DNA of 64,000 bases from Streptomyces venezuelae (GTDB lineage: Bacteria > Actinomycetota > Actinomycetes > Streptomycetales > Streptomycetaceae): positions 3,596,001 to 3,660,000 of the forward strand of contig NZ_CP029192.1 of assembly GCF_008642315.1 (NCBI RefSeq), read 5' to 3'. This document shows, one piece after another, positions 37,675 to 46,341 of this stretch. Position 1 is the stretch's first letter. Each line of letters opens with the position of its first letter. The position numbers and the translations under genes were made by a program. The notes beneath the pieces were generated by a model, which made no database searches, was not told the origin of the DNA, and worked only from the letters and a program-made list of their open reading frames with translations.

Positions 37675-38508
37675 ATGCCGGACCGTAGCCGCCCTTCGTC
37701 TCCGCCGCAGGACCCGGAATCCCAGGGACCCGAGTCCCGGGGCCCGGGTGCCCAGGGAACGGGCAAGGACGACGACAACCCCTTCGCGCCGCCGCCGGAG
37801 GGGACACCGGACCGGCCGTGGCGGCCGCGCCGCCCCTCGGGCGACTCCGCCCCGGACGGCGACGACTCCGGGGGCGGCGGCCACGGGTCCCCGTGGGGCA
37901 GTCAGTGGAGCGACCGCCAGCCCGGCCGCTCGCAGGGCGGGTTCGGCGACCGCCCCCGCCAGCAGAACGGCCCCGGCAAGGAGGACCCCTCCGCGCCGGG
38001 CGGCAACGGCGGCGGCATGCGCTGGGACCCGACCGACCCGGCCCAGCGCCGCGCGCGGTACGCGCTGCTCTCCGGCATGTGGGGCTTCTTCTTCGCCCTG
38101 TTCGGCTGGCGGTACGTGGCGCTGCTGCTCGGCGCGCTCGCGGCGATGTGGGCGATCCAGTCGCTGCGCGCCAAGCCGCGCAGACCGGACCCGACGGCGC
38201 CGACCACACCCTCCGCCTCGACGGCGCCCACTGGGGCGACCACCACGACCGGCTCCGCCGGCCCCTCGGCGCCCGCCACTCCCGCCACTCCTGTGGCGAG
38301 CAGCACGCGGCCGCAGACGACGGCTGCGATCAGCGGCCTGGTGACGGGCGCGCTGGCGCTCCTGATGGTGGCCGGGACGTTCACCGCGCAGCTGGTGTAC
38401 CAGGACTACTACACGTGCGTGGACGACGCGCTGACGAGCGCGTCGAAGCAGTCCTGCGAGGACTTGCTGCCGAAGCAGCTGCGACCGCTGCTGGGCGAAC
38501 AGGACTGA
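37675..38508 (+). CDS. Membrane protein with disordered N-terminus
   Basis: 277 residues: the first 115 are charged, Pro/Gly/Asp-rich and probably disordered. A hydrophobic hairpin follows (LLSGMWGFFFALFGWRYVALLLGALAAMWAIQSL), then a Pro/Ala/Thr-rich loop, another helix (ISGLVTGALALLMVAGTFTAQLVYQDYY), and a short external segment with a Cys pair (TCVDDALTSASKQSCEDLLP). Located beside purN in streptomycetes. No enzymatic motif. ATG at 37675; AAGGGGAAG lies about 11 bases upstream. Confidence 0.82.
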   Translation: MPDRSRPSSPPQDPESQGPESRGPGAQGTGKDDDNPFAPPPEGTPDRPWRPRRPSGDSAPDGDDSGGGGHGSPWGSQWSDRQPGRSQGGFGDRPRQQNGPGKEDPSAPGGNGGGMRWDPTDPAQRRARYALLSGMWGFFFALFGWRYVALLLGALAAMWAIQSLRAKPRRPDPTAPTTPSASTAPTGATTTTGSAGPSAPATPATPVASSTRPQTTAAISGLVTGALALLMVAGTFTAQLVYQDYYTCVDDALTSASKQSCEDLLPKQLRPLLGEQD

Positions 38509-38516
38509 CGTACGCG

Positions 38517-38602
38517 GGGTCCGGGCGTCCCGGGGTCCGGGCGTCCCGGGGTCCGGGCGTCCCGCGGTCCGGGCGTCCCGGGGTCCGGGCGTCTCCCGGG
38601 GT
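38517..38602. repeat. 16-bp tandem repeat, about five copies
   Basis: Units of GGGTCCGGGCGTCCCG repeat head to tail between two convergent genes, with one C substitution and one 2-bp insertion. Each unit is partly self-complementary (CCGGG/CCCGG), so the array can fold into several alternative hairpins and could act as terminator for both genes. Confidence 0.8.
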
Positions 38603-40773
38603 CAGGACGACTCCGGGGGTGGCGTCCGCCGCTCCCAGAGCCGTTCCCCTTCCTCCTTCAGCGCCTGCCAACGGGCTTCGCGGGCGGCTTCGTCGCGCCA
38701 GGCGGGGGCGGTGGGAGGGGTCGGGGGCTGCTCAGGCGTGTCCGGTGCGTCAGGTGCGCGAGGTCCGTCCGACGCGCCGGGTGCGTTTGACGCGCCAGGT
38801 GCGCCCGCCGCGTCCGGGGCGCCCGGCGCGGTCGGCGCGGTCGGCGCGGTCGGCGCGGTCGGCGCGGTCGGCGCGGTCGGCGCGGTCGGCGCGGTCGGCG
38901 CGGTCGGCGCGGTCGGCGCGGTCGGCGCTTGCCGAGGTTCGTCGGCGCTGGCGCTCGTTAGCCTCCCCGCCGACTCGGGCCGCCCCAGCGGTTCGGGGCT
39001 CCCGTACGGCTCGGGGCTCCCGTACGGCTCGGGGCTCCCGTACGGCTCGGGGCTCCCGTACGGCTCGGGGCTTGTCGTCGGCCCTGATGTGCCGTCGTGG
39101 TCGGCGGCCGTCTGGGCGGCGAGCGCATCTGTCTCAGGTTCGGCCGTAGGCCCGGACCGTGGCCCGCGGGGGCGCGGGAGTCGCAGTGAGGGCAGCGTGA
39201 ACCACGACAGCCAGGCCCGCCGCTTCCCGTCGGCCGCCTGTTCCCGCTCACCGACCGGCTCCTCTCCCCCGCCGGAGCCAGCCCCCTCCCCGCCGGGGCC
39301 GACCTCATCCCCGCCGGAGCCGAGCCCCTCCCCGACGTCAACCCCCTGACCCTGCCCGTCACCGTGCGCCACCCGCTCCGCACAGACCGGCCCCCGCCCC
39401 CACAACCGCCCCACCCGACCCAAGAGCCCCCGCTCGCCGCCGCCGCGTACCCGCCCCCTCCGCAGGCGCCACCCCCGCAGGCCAAGTGCCGCGGGCACTC
39501 CGAGCAGCAGCGACCAGACCAGCGCGGCCGCTCCCGTCTGCCACCACACCGGGCCGAAGTCGGCCAGCACCGCCACGCCCATCGGGCCGCCCGCCAGGGC
39601 CGCGAGGGCCGCCGTCGAGATTCCGCACACCACCGCCGCCAGCGCCGCGCCCGCGGCCGTGCGGCCCCGGGACCACGCCTCGTTCCGGTCGCAGAACGCG
39701 GGCGCCGCCTCGTGGACCGTGCACCAGGCGACCGCGAGCCCCGCGCAGACGGGCACCGCCGCGGACGCCCAGGTCAGCGGCGATCCGGACCCCTGCGACG
39801 GCAGCGCCGCGAGCAGCGGGAAGGGTGGCAGCAACGGTGCCGAGCCCGCCGCGAGCGGCCCGGCGACGGTTCCCGTGCCGAGTACGAAGCCGGGCCCGAG
39901 GCCGTAGGAGGCGCCCCACACCGCGGCGTTCGGCACCAGCGCCAGGGCCAGCAGCAGCACCGCGAGCCGCCCCGACCACACGTCCGTGACCTGCATGAAC
40001 GACGCCTGAACCGGCCCCGCGTGCAGCACCAGCGACACCGCGACGAGCAGCGCGCCGCCCCCGACGAGGACCCCCGTGGCCGCCGCCCCGGCCCGCACGA
40101 CGGCCACCGTGAGGCGCCGGGCGAGGAAGCCGCGCACGAGAGCGGCCCGGAGAAAGGCACGTACCCCGCCGGGCAGGGCGGCGAGAGGGCTGCGCAGGAA
40201 CGCCGGGAGCGGCCCGCGCGGACGCCCGCGCGCCGTCCACACCCCGAGCCCCGCCGCCCCCGCCGCCAGCACCGGCACGTGCACGACCGTACTGATCCAG
40301 TCAGGCCGCAGCTCACCACCCGTCGCGTAGAGCGCCGCGGCCACGCCGACCAGCAGATACCCGGCCACCACCCCGGACCACGCTGTACGCGCCGCGTGCC
40401 CGCGCTCCTCGGGCGACGCCGCGTCGCGGGCCGCCCGGTGCAGCAGCCAGGCCGGCAGGACGACGAGGAGCAGCGGCGTCACCCCGATCGGTGCGGGCGC
40501 GCCCGAGAGCGTGTCCGTCCTGATCAGCTCCGTGCCGTGCGCGAGGAGCCACAGTCCCGCCGCCACGTGCAGCGCCCCGTCGGGCCCGCTGTCCGGGTAC
40601 GGCGAGCTGATCCACAGCACCATCACCAGCACGGCGAACGACCCGAGCCCCAGGCCCGCGGCGACGGCCCCGCCCAGTACGCAGGTGGCGAGGGCGGGAG
40701 AACGGTCGCGGGCCCGTCCGCGCAACGGTTCCACGGGCGGCGACGAAGCGTGGGGATCGGTCGTCTGGGTCAC
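38602..40773 (-). CDS. Large polytopic membrane protein, DUF6350-like, with repeat-rich tail
   Basis: 723 residues. The first 450 contain roughly 10 hydrophobic helices ([25 protein letters not shown] through [19 protein letters not shown]) with a conserved DxxWSRGR-type loop. The remaining 270 residues are cytoplasmic and of low complexity: Gly/Glu/Val-rich, then SPEPYG repeats, then about 11 PTA repeats, ending in a charged helix ([25 protein letters not shown]). Position between purN and sucD matches the family called DUF6350 (formerly annotated as PerM-like). GTG start at 40771-40773 with GGGAG upstream. Function unknown. Confidence 0.85.
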   Translation of the reverse strand: MTQTTDPHASSPPVEPLRGRARDRSPALATCVLGGAVAAGLGLGSFAVLVMVLWISSPYPDSGPDGALHVAAGLWLLAHGTELIRTDTLSGAPAPIGVTPLLLVVLPAWLLHRAARDAASPEERGHAARTAWSGVVAGYLLVGVAAALYATGGELRPDWISTVVHVPVLAAGAAGLGVWTARGRPRGPLPAFLRSPLAALPGGVRAFLRAALVRGFLARRLTVAVVRAGAAATGVLVGGGALLVAVSLVLHAGPVQASFMQVTDVWSGRLAVLLLALALVPNAAVWGASYGLGPGFVLGTGTVAGPLAAGSAPLLPPFPLLAALPSQGSGSPLTWASAAVPVCAGLAVAWCTVHEAAPAFCDRNEAWSRGRTAAGAALAAVVCGISTAALAALAGGPMGVAVLADFGPVWWQTGAAALVWSLLLGVPAALGLRGWRLRRGRVRGGGERGLLGRVGRLWGRGPVCAERVAHGDGQGQGVDVGEGLGSGGDEVGPGGEGAGSGGGEEPVGEREQAADGKRRAWLSWFTLPSLRLPRPRGPRSGPTAEPETDALAAQTAADHDGTSGPTTSPEPYGSPEPYGSPEPYGSPEPYGSPEPLGRPESAGRLTSASADEPRQAPTAPTAPTAPTAPTAPTAPTAPTAPTAPTAPTAPGAPDAAGAPGASNAPGASDGPRAPDAPDTPEQPPTPPTAPAWRDEAAREARWQALKEEGERLWERRTPPPESS
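38829..38929. repeat. 9-bp tandem repeat, 11 copies, encoding PTA repeats
   Basis: GGTCGGCGC is repeated 11 times without interruption, encoding Thr-Ala-Pro triplets on the minus strand. The exact repetition indicates recent slippage-driven change in copy number. The unit length keeps the frame. Confidence 0.92.
38993..39072. repeat. 18-bp tandem repeat, four full copies, encoding SPEPYG repeats
   Basis: Units of TCGGGGCTCCCGTACGGC recur at exact 18-bp intervals (CCCGTACGG at 39001, 39019, 39037 and 39055), encoding Ser-Pro-Glu-Pro-Tyr-Gly on the minus strand. Confidence 0.92.
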
Positions 40774-40925
40774 CCGGCCATGCTCCCAACGACACGCGCT
40801 TTCTTCCCGTAACAGGCGAATATCGGATGTGTCGCTCAATATACGTTTATGTACTTTTTCGTACGGCAGGTCGGCTCCGCCCGGCAAACCCGCCGTACGT
40901 CGGCCCACGGTGCGGAGATTCCGAG

Positions 40926-42242
40926 ATGCCCCAGAGCCCTGCCACGCCTCTGCCGTCCCCCAAGGAACGCCGCAGGCTGCGCGAGGCGAAGTCGCTGAGC
41001 CATGCCGATCTCGCGGCGAAGATCGGCGTCACCCGTGAAACGGTCCGCTCCTGGGAAACGGGCCGCACCAACCCGCGCGGCCGCAAGCGCGAGACGTACG
41101 CGAAACTCCTGGACGCAAACGCAAACGGGAACGCGGGCCCGGAGGAGCGGCGACGTTCGGCGGAGGAAGCCAAAACAACCTTCGCGAAGACCGTGACCAA
41201 GGACGCCAAGCCCCCCACTCCCACGAACACCCCCGCTCCCACCCCCACCCCCACCACACACAGGCACCCCGTCCGGACAAAGCCCACCCCAGGCGGAAAG
41301 TCGACTTCACGACCGCAACCGGCAGCCAAGCGCGCGGCGAAGCCGCGGACCCCCGCCCCCCTGGCGTCCGCCGCTCCCGCCGCCAACGGCCACATCCGCC
41401 CGCTCCCGGTCCGCGTGACGCGCCCCGAGACCGCCAGGCACCCGGACCTCACCCCCGCCCAGGCCTTCGACGCCCTGTGCGCCCGCTGCGCCCCCGGTCT
41501 CGTACGCCAGACGTATCTGCTCACCGGACGGCGCGGCCTCGCCCACGAGTCGGTGGAGCGCGCCTTCCAGCTGGCGTGGCAGCGCTGGCCGGAGGTGGCG
41601 ATCGACCGGGACCCGGCGGGGTGGGTCCGCGCGGCGGCGTACGAGTACGCGATGTCCCCCTGGCACCGCTTCCGCCCCAGCCAGCGCCACCCGGACGCGC
41701 CGCCCGCCCAGCCGGCCGACCGCGCCTTCCTCGACGTGCTCCTGAGCCTGCCGCCCGCGCAGCGCCGCACCCTGATGCTCTACGACGGCATCGGCCTTGA
41801 CCTGCCCGAGACCGCGGCCGAGACGGAGGCGAGCACGCCCGCCACCGCGAACCGCCTCCTGCACGCCCGCGAGGCCATCGCCGAGCGCCTGCCCGACCTG
41901 GCGGACCCCGAGGCGCTCCACCTGCGTCTGGCGGAGGTCGGCAAGGCCGAGAAGCTGAGGCTCCCGAAGGCCGACCGCGTCCGCACCGGCAGCGAGTACC
42001 GGGCCCGCTTCTGGACCCGCGCCGCCATCGCGTTCACGGCGCTGATCATCGGAGCGACGGCCCTGACCCTGCGGAACGCCCCCACCCACTACGAACCCCC
42101 GCAGGCCCCCGGCCGCGCCATCAGCGGCGTCCCGCCCCGCATGGGCCCGGGCCCCCTCACCTACGAGGACACCACCCTCCGCGAAAAACTCCGAGCGGAA
42201 CTCCCCAACGGCCAGGAACGCCTGATCCCCCAGGCAAAGTAA
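40926..42242 (+). CDS. HTH regulator fused to a sigma-70-like domain and a membrane anchor
   Basis: 438 residues. Residues 12-70: Cro/C1 HTH ([49 protein letters not shown]). Residues 75-165: Pro/Thr/Lys-rich linker. Residues about 170-330 resemble ECF sigma-factor regions 2 and 4 ([89 protein letters not shown]). A transmembrane helix ([21 protein letters not shown]) and a short outer tail follow. This combines specific DNA binding with a sigma-like fold at the membrane. The ATG at 40926 was chosen because earlier in-frame codons span an unusually AT-rich promoter-like stretch (40830-40865). Confidence 0.82.
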   Translation: MPQSPATPLPSPKERRRLREAKSLSHADLAAKIGVTRETVRSWETGRTNPRGRKRETYAKLLDANANGNAGPEERRRSAEEAKTTFAKTVTKDAKPPTPTNTPAPTPTPTTHRHPVRTKPTPGGKSTSRPQPAAKRAAKPRTPAPLASAAPAANGHIRPLPVRVTRPETARHPDLTPAQAFDALCARCAPGLVRQTYLLTGRRGLAHESVERAFQLAWQRWPEVAIDRDPAGWVRAAAYEYAMSPWHRFRPSQRHPDAPPAQPADRAFLDVLLSLPPAQRRTLMLYDGIGLDLPETAAETEASTPATANRLLHAREAIAERLPDLADPEALHLRLAEVGKAEKLRLPKADRVRTGSEYRARFWTRAAIAFTALIIGATALTLRNAPTHYEPPQAPGRAISGVPPRMGPGPLTYEDTTLREKLRAELPNGQERLIPQAK

Positions 42243-42295
42243 CCCGCGCCGATCAGTCGCCGACGCACAGTCAGGGGTGCGGGGCGCAGACGCAG

Positions 42296-42480
42296 CCAGG
42301 GACGCGGGGAACTGCGCGCCAAACCCCCACCCACCGGCACAAAAGCCACACGGCACAGCCCCAACCAAGGGGCGCGAGGAACTGCGCGCCAAACCCCCAC
42401 CCACCCGCACAAGGGCCACGCGACACAGGCCCAGTCAAGGGGCGCGAGGAACTGCGCGACAAGCCCCCACGCACCCGCAG
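42296..42480. repeat. Three copies of a Streptomyces intergenic repeat
   Basis: The block GGGGCGCGAGGAACTGCGCG followed by a C-rich arm (ccccac..caccc..cac) occurs at about 42303, 42369 and 42429; conserved ACTGCGCG cores lie at 42311, 42381 and 42441, i.e. 70 and 60 bp apart. I recognise this as a dispersed element of Streptomyces genomes, usually single. Copy 1 is more divergent. The array fills most of the 329-bp gap between the HTH gene and sucD; no gene is seen in the gap. Confidence 0.8.
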
Positions 42481-42511
42481 CTGACCAGCCGGCCGAGCCT
42501 GCCGGAGAAAG

Positions 42512-42547
42512 AAAGTGGGCCCGCACCACCCGGTGCGGGCCCACTTT
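42512..42547 (-). terminator. Intrinsic terminator of sucCD
   Basis: A perfect 16-bp stem (42512-42527 with 42532-42547), tetraloop, and on the minus strand a trailing TTTCTTTC, 24 bases after the sucD stop codon. A textbook intrinsic terminator, less common in this GC-rich genome. Confidence 0.93.
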
Positions 42548-42571
42548 TCAACACTGCTCAACCGACGGACG

Positions 42572-43456
42572 TCATCCCGCCAGGATCTCGCGAGCCAGCT
42601 TCGCCGTCTCGGTCGGCGTCTTGCCGACCTTCACGCCGGCGGCCTCAAGGGCCTCCTTCTTCGCGGCGGCGGTGCCGGAGGAGCCGGAGACGATGGCGCC
42701 CGCGTGGCCCATCGTCTTGCCCTCGGGCGCCGTGAAGCCCGCGACGTAGCCGACGACCGGCTTCGTCACGTTCGCCTTGATGAAGTCCGCCGCGCGCTCC
42801 TCCGCGTCGCCGCCGATCTCACCGATCATGACGATCAGGTCGGTGTCGGGGTCGGCCTCGAACGCCTCGAGGGCGTCGATGTGCGTCGTACCGATGACCG
42901 GGTCGCCACCGATGCCGACGGCCGAGGAGAAGCCGATGTCACGGAGCTCGTACATCATCTGGTACGTCAGCGTGCCGGACTTCGAGACCAGGCCGATGCG
43001 GCCCGGCTTCGTGATGTCGCCCGGGATGATGCCGGCGTTCGACTGGCCCGGGGTGATGAGACCGGGGCAGTTCGGGCCGATGATGCGGGTCTTGTTGCCC
43101 TTCGACTTCGCGTACGCCCAGAAGGCGGCGGAGTCGTGGACGGCGATGCCCTCGGTGATGACGACCGCGAGGGGGATCTCCGCGTCGATCGCCTCGACGA
43201 CGGCGGCCTTGGAGAAGGCCGGCGGCACGAAGAGGACGGAGACGTTGGCGCCCGTCTTCTCCATGGCCTCCTTGACGGAGCCGAAGACCGGGACCTCGGT
43301 GCCGTCGAAGTCGACGGACTGGCCGGCCTTGCGCGGGTTCACGCCGCCGACGATGTTCGTGCCGTCACCGAGCATGAGCTTGGTGTGCTTCATGCCCGTG
43401 GCACCGGTCATGCCCTGGACGATGACCTTGCTGTCCTTGTTGAGGAAGATAGCCAT
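42572..43456 (-). CDS. sucD: Succinyl-CoA synthetase alpha subunit
   Basis: 294 residues; with SucC converts succinyl-CoA to succinate with substrate-level phosphorylation in the TCA cycle. N-terminal CoA-binding Rossmann fold ([16 protein letters not shown]), [14 protein letters not shown], and the phosphohistidine H251 in [10 protein letters not shown]. Length is normal. Start 21 bp after the sucC stop; ends before a strong terminator. Confidence 0.97.
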   Translation of the reverse strand: MAIFLNKDSKVIVQGMTGATGMKHTKLMLGDGTNIVGGVNPRKAGQSVDFDGTEVPVFGSVKEAMEKTGANVSVLFVPPAFSKAAVVEAIDAEIPLAVVITEGIAVHDSAAFWAYAKSKGNKTRIIGPNCPGLITPGQSNAGIIPGDITKPGRIGLVSKSGTLTYQMMYELRDIGFSSAVGIGGDPVIGTTHIDALEAFEADPDTDLIVMIGEIGGDAEERAADFIKANVTKPVVGYVAGFTAPEGKTMGHAGAIVSGSSGTAAAKKEALEAAGVKVGKTPTETAKLAREILAG

Positions 43457-43477
43457 GGCTGTTCTGTCCCTCGTCCC

Positions 43478-44656
43478 TTACTTCGCGGCCGCGAGCTCGG
43501 CGGCCTTGTCGGCCGCGCCGTCCATGGTGTCCACACGCTGCACGAGCGGGTGGTTGGCGTCGCTCAGGATCTTGCGACCCAGCTCCGCGTTGTTGCCGTC
43601 GAGGCGCACGACCAGCGGCTTCTCGACCTTCTCACCCTTCGAGGCGAGCAGCTCCAGGGCCTGCACGATGCCGTTGGCGACCTCGTCGCACGCGGTGATG
43701 CCACCGAAGACGTTGACGAAGACGGACTTGACGTCCGAGTCGCCGAGGATGATCTCCAGGCCGTTCGCCATGACCTCGGCGGAGGCGCCGCCACCGATGT
43801 CGAGGAAGTTGGCGGGCTTCACGCCGCCGTGGTTCTCACCGGCGTACGCGACGACGTCCAGGGTCGACATGACCAGACCGGCACCGTTGCCGATGATGCC
43901 GACCTCGCCCTCGAGCTTGACGTAGTTGAGGCCCTTGGCCTTGGCAGCAGCCTCGAGCGGGTTGGCTGCGTCCTTGTCCTCAAGAGCCTCGTGGTCGGCC
44001 TGGCGGAAGTCGGCGTTCTCGTCGAGCGAGACCTTGCCGTCCAGGGCCAGGATGCGGCCGTCCTTGGTCTTCACCAGCGGGTTGACCTCGACGAGGAGCG
44101 CGTCCTCGGCGACGAAGGTCTCCCACAGGGTCACCATGGCCTCGGCGACGCCCTCGGCCACCTCGGCGGGGAACTTCGCCTGGGCGACGATCTCCCGGGC
44201 CTTCTCGATGGTGACGCCCTCGTTGGAGTCGACCGGAACCTTGGCGAGCGCCTCGGGGGTCTTCTCGGCGACCTCCTCGATGTCCATGCCGCCCTGCACC
44301 GAGGCCATGGCCAGGAAGGTGCGGTTGGTGCGGTCGAGGAGGTACGAGACGTAGTACTCCGCCTCGATCTCCGGGGACAGCTCGGCGATCATCACCTTGT
44401 GGACCGTGTGGCCCTTGATGTCCATGCCGAGGATGTCCGTCGCGCGAGCGACGGCCTCGTCCGGGTTCGCCGCCAGCTTCACGCCGCCGGCCTTGCCGCG
44501 GCCACCGACCTTCACCTGTGCCTTGACGACCGACTTGCCGCCAAGGCGTTCGGTGGCCTCGCGCGCCGCCTCAGGCGTGTCGATGACTTCACCGGCCAGC
44601 ACCGGTACACCGTGCTTGGCGAAGAGGTCCCTCGCCTGGTACTCGAACAGGTCCAC
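43478..44656 (-). CDS. sucC: Succinyl-CoA synthetase beta subunit
   Basis: 392 residues. ATP-grasp nucleotide-binding domain with [23 protein letters not shown] at the start, [45 protein letters not shown], and the phosphate/CoA-side [20 protein letters not shown] at 44654-44656, the canonical start for the family (normally M-D-L-F/M-N-L-H); codons upstream are discarded. First gene of the sucCD operon. Confidence 0.97.
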   Translation of the reverse strand: MDLFEYQARDLFAKHGVPVLAGEVIDTPEAAREATERLGGKSVVKAQVKVGGRGKAGGVKLAANPDEAVARATDILGMDIKGHTVHKVMIAELSPEIEAEYYVSYLLDRTNRTFLAMASVQGGMDIEEVAEKTPEALAKVPVDSNEGVTIEKAREIVAQAKFPAEVAEGVAEAMVTLWETFVAEDALLVEVNPLVKTKDGRILALDGKVSLDENADFRQADHEALEDKDAANPLEAAAKAKGLNYVKLEGEVGIIGNGAGLVMSTLDVVAYAGENHGGVKPANFLDIGGGASAEVMANGLEIILGDSDVKSVFVNVFGGITACDEVANGIVQALELLASKGEKVEKPLVVRLDGNNAELGRKILSDANHPLVQRVDTMDGAADKAAELAAAK

Positions 44657-44967
44657 GCGCGTCCGTCCCTTTTCCGTGATCTCGCTGCGATCTCGCTGCT
44701 TTGGTGTCAGCTGTCTGCGTGGGCGTGCCGCGGAGGGCAACGTGACTGCGCTGTCACAAGGGAGGCGTAGGACGGAGTCCGGTACGCGGCATGTCCGTCT
44801 CGCAGGTTATCGCCGCGGGACGTAGGTCCCTAAATCACAGATCACATTTGGGCGGTGATGACGGTCACAGATCACGTGGTCACCGCGGCAAAATCCGCTG
44901 CCGCCGTGGTGACCGGGCGGCCTCTGTGTCGTCGGACACCCCTTGTTTGCTCCGGTTGCTCCCGCGA
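44657..44967. other. sucC upstream region, no gene
   Basis: 311 bp between sucC and the end of the VWA gene. It contains the sucCD promoter and the paired sites described at 44835-44875. The sequence near the VWA stop shows no clear hairpin. Confidence 0.6.
44835..44875. promoter_or_regulatory. Paired TCACAGATCAC direct repeats with an overlapping Crp-like site upstream of sucC
   Basis: TCACAGATCAC occurs at 44835-44845 and again at 44865-44875, 30 bp apart, so on the same face of the helix. Between and overlapping them, 44855-44868 reads GTG-N6-GTCAC, the form reported for S. coelicolor Crp sites. The sites lie about 180-220 bp before the sucC start. Regulator identity is inference. Confidence 0.4.
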
Positions 44968-46341
44968 TCAGAGGACCGTGTCGGGGTCGGGTATCGGAAG
45001 GGGGCGCTTCTCGATCGCCGCGGCCATCACCTCCGGGAAGAGGTCGGGCGTACAGGCGAAGGCCGGCGCGCCCAGGGCGGCGAGCGCCGCCGCGTGCTCG
45101 CGGTCGTACGCGGGTGTCCCCTCGTCGGAGAGCGCGAGCAGCGTCACGAACTGCACTCCGGACGCCTTCATCGCCGCGACCCGCTTCAGCATCTCGTCGC
45201 GGATGCCTCCCTCGTAGAGGTCACTGATGAGGACCACGACCGTGTCGGCGGGCCGGCTGATCTGCGACTGGCAGTAGGCGAGGGCGCGGTTGATGTCGGT
45301 GCCGCCGCCCAGCTGAGTGCCGAAAAGCACGTCCACCGGGTCGTCGAGCTGATCGGTCAGGTCGACGACGTTCGTGTCGAAGACGACGAGCCGGGTGTCG
45401 AGCGACCGCATGGACCCGAGCACGGCGCCGAACACCGAGGCGTAGACGACCGACGCGGCCATCGATCCGGACTGGTCGATGCAGAGGACGACCTCCTTCT
45501 TCACCGACCGGGACGCCCGCCCGTACCCGATGAGCCGCTCGGGGACGATCGTCCGGTGCTCCGGCAGATAGTTCTTGAGGTTGGCCGCAATCGTGCGGTT
45601 CCAGTCGATGTCGTGGTGGCGCGGCCTGCTGACGCGGGCGCTGCGGTCCAGCGCGCCGGTGAGCGTGGAACGGGTCCGCGTCGCCAGTCGCTTCTCCAGG
45701 TCCTCGACGACCTTGCGCACGACGGCCCGCGCGGTCTCCTTGGTCGTCTCCGGCATGGCCTTGTTCAGGGAGAGCAGCGTGCCCACGAGGTGCACGTCGG
45801 CGTCGACGGCCTCCAGCATCTCCGGCTCCAGGAGGAGCGTGGAGAGCCCCAGGCGGTCGATGGCGTCCCGCTGCATCACCTGCACGACCGACGAGGGGAA
45901 GTACGTCCGGATGTCCCCGAGCCAGCGCGCCACGGACGGCGCGGAGCCTCCCAGCCCCGCCGAACGCTCCCGCCGCCCCCGGTCGTCCTTGTCCCCCGCG
46001 CCCCCGTACAGCGCCCCAAGAGCGGCATCCATCGCCGCGTCCCGCCCCCCAAGCGCACACCCGGTCCCGTCGCCCCCCTCACCCCCCAGAACGAGCCGCC
46101 ACCGCCGAACCCGCTCTCCAGACCCACCGCTCCCCTCATCCATCCCGCTCCCGCCCCGGCGCCCGGTCCCGGCGGCAGTCCCGCCCCCGAACCCGTCTGC
46201 GCCCCCACCCCCGGCCCCGGCTTCGGCCCCAACTCCGACTCCGACCGCGACTCCACCTTCGACCCCGCCCCCGGTCACGCCAGCTCCGTCAGAAACCGCA
46301 GTCACCTCAGTCACTCCAGTCACTTCGGTCACCTCGTTCAT
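44968..46341 (-). CDS. VWA-domain protein of the MoxR/DUF5682 module (CoxE/YehP-like)
   Basis: 457 residues. The first 75 are Gly/Ala/Val-rich low complexity; a conserved helical region follows (WLGDIRTYFPSSVVQVMQRDAIDRLGL), then a von Willebrand A domain with the metal-binding DxSxS motif CIDQSGSM (D289) and the distal LISDLYEGG aspartate. Third gene of a translationally coupled set (ATGA with the DUF5682 gene). VWA proteins paired with MoxR ATPases act as metal-dependent adaptors in protein-complex remodelling. Comparable to yehP beside yehL, yehM and yehQ in E. coli, from memory. An internal ATG at residue 67 is an alternative start that would remove the repeat leader. Confidence 0.88.
   Translation of the reverse strand: MNEVTEVTGVTEVTAVSDGAGVTGGGVEGGVAVGVGVGAEAGAGGGGADGFGGGTAAGTGRRGGSGMDEGSGGSGERVRRWRLVLGGEGGDGTGCALGGRDAAMDAALGALYGGAGDKDDRGRRERSAGLGGSAPSVARWLGDIRTYFPSSVVQVMQRDAIDRLGLSTLLLEPEMLEAVDADVHLVGTLLSLNKAMPETTKETARAVVRKVVEDLEKRLATRTRSTLTGALDRSARVSRPRHHDIDWNRTIAANLKNYLPEHRTIVPERLIGYGRASRSVKKEVVLCIDQSGSMAASVVYASVFGAVLGSMRSLDTRLVVFDTNVVDLTDQLDDPVDVLFGTQLGGGTDINRALAYCQSQISRPADTVVVLISDLYEGGIRDEMLKRVAAMKASGVQFVTLLALSDEGTPAYDREHAAALAALGAPAFACTPDLFPEVMAAAIEKRPLPIPDPDTVL

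Noticed and set aside
38829..39072. Regularly spaced repeats considered as a CRISPR array
   Set aside because: Repeats are contiguous 9-bp and 18-bp units with no spacers and are in frame within a gene.
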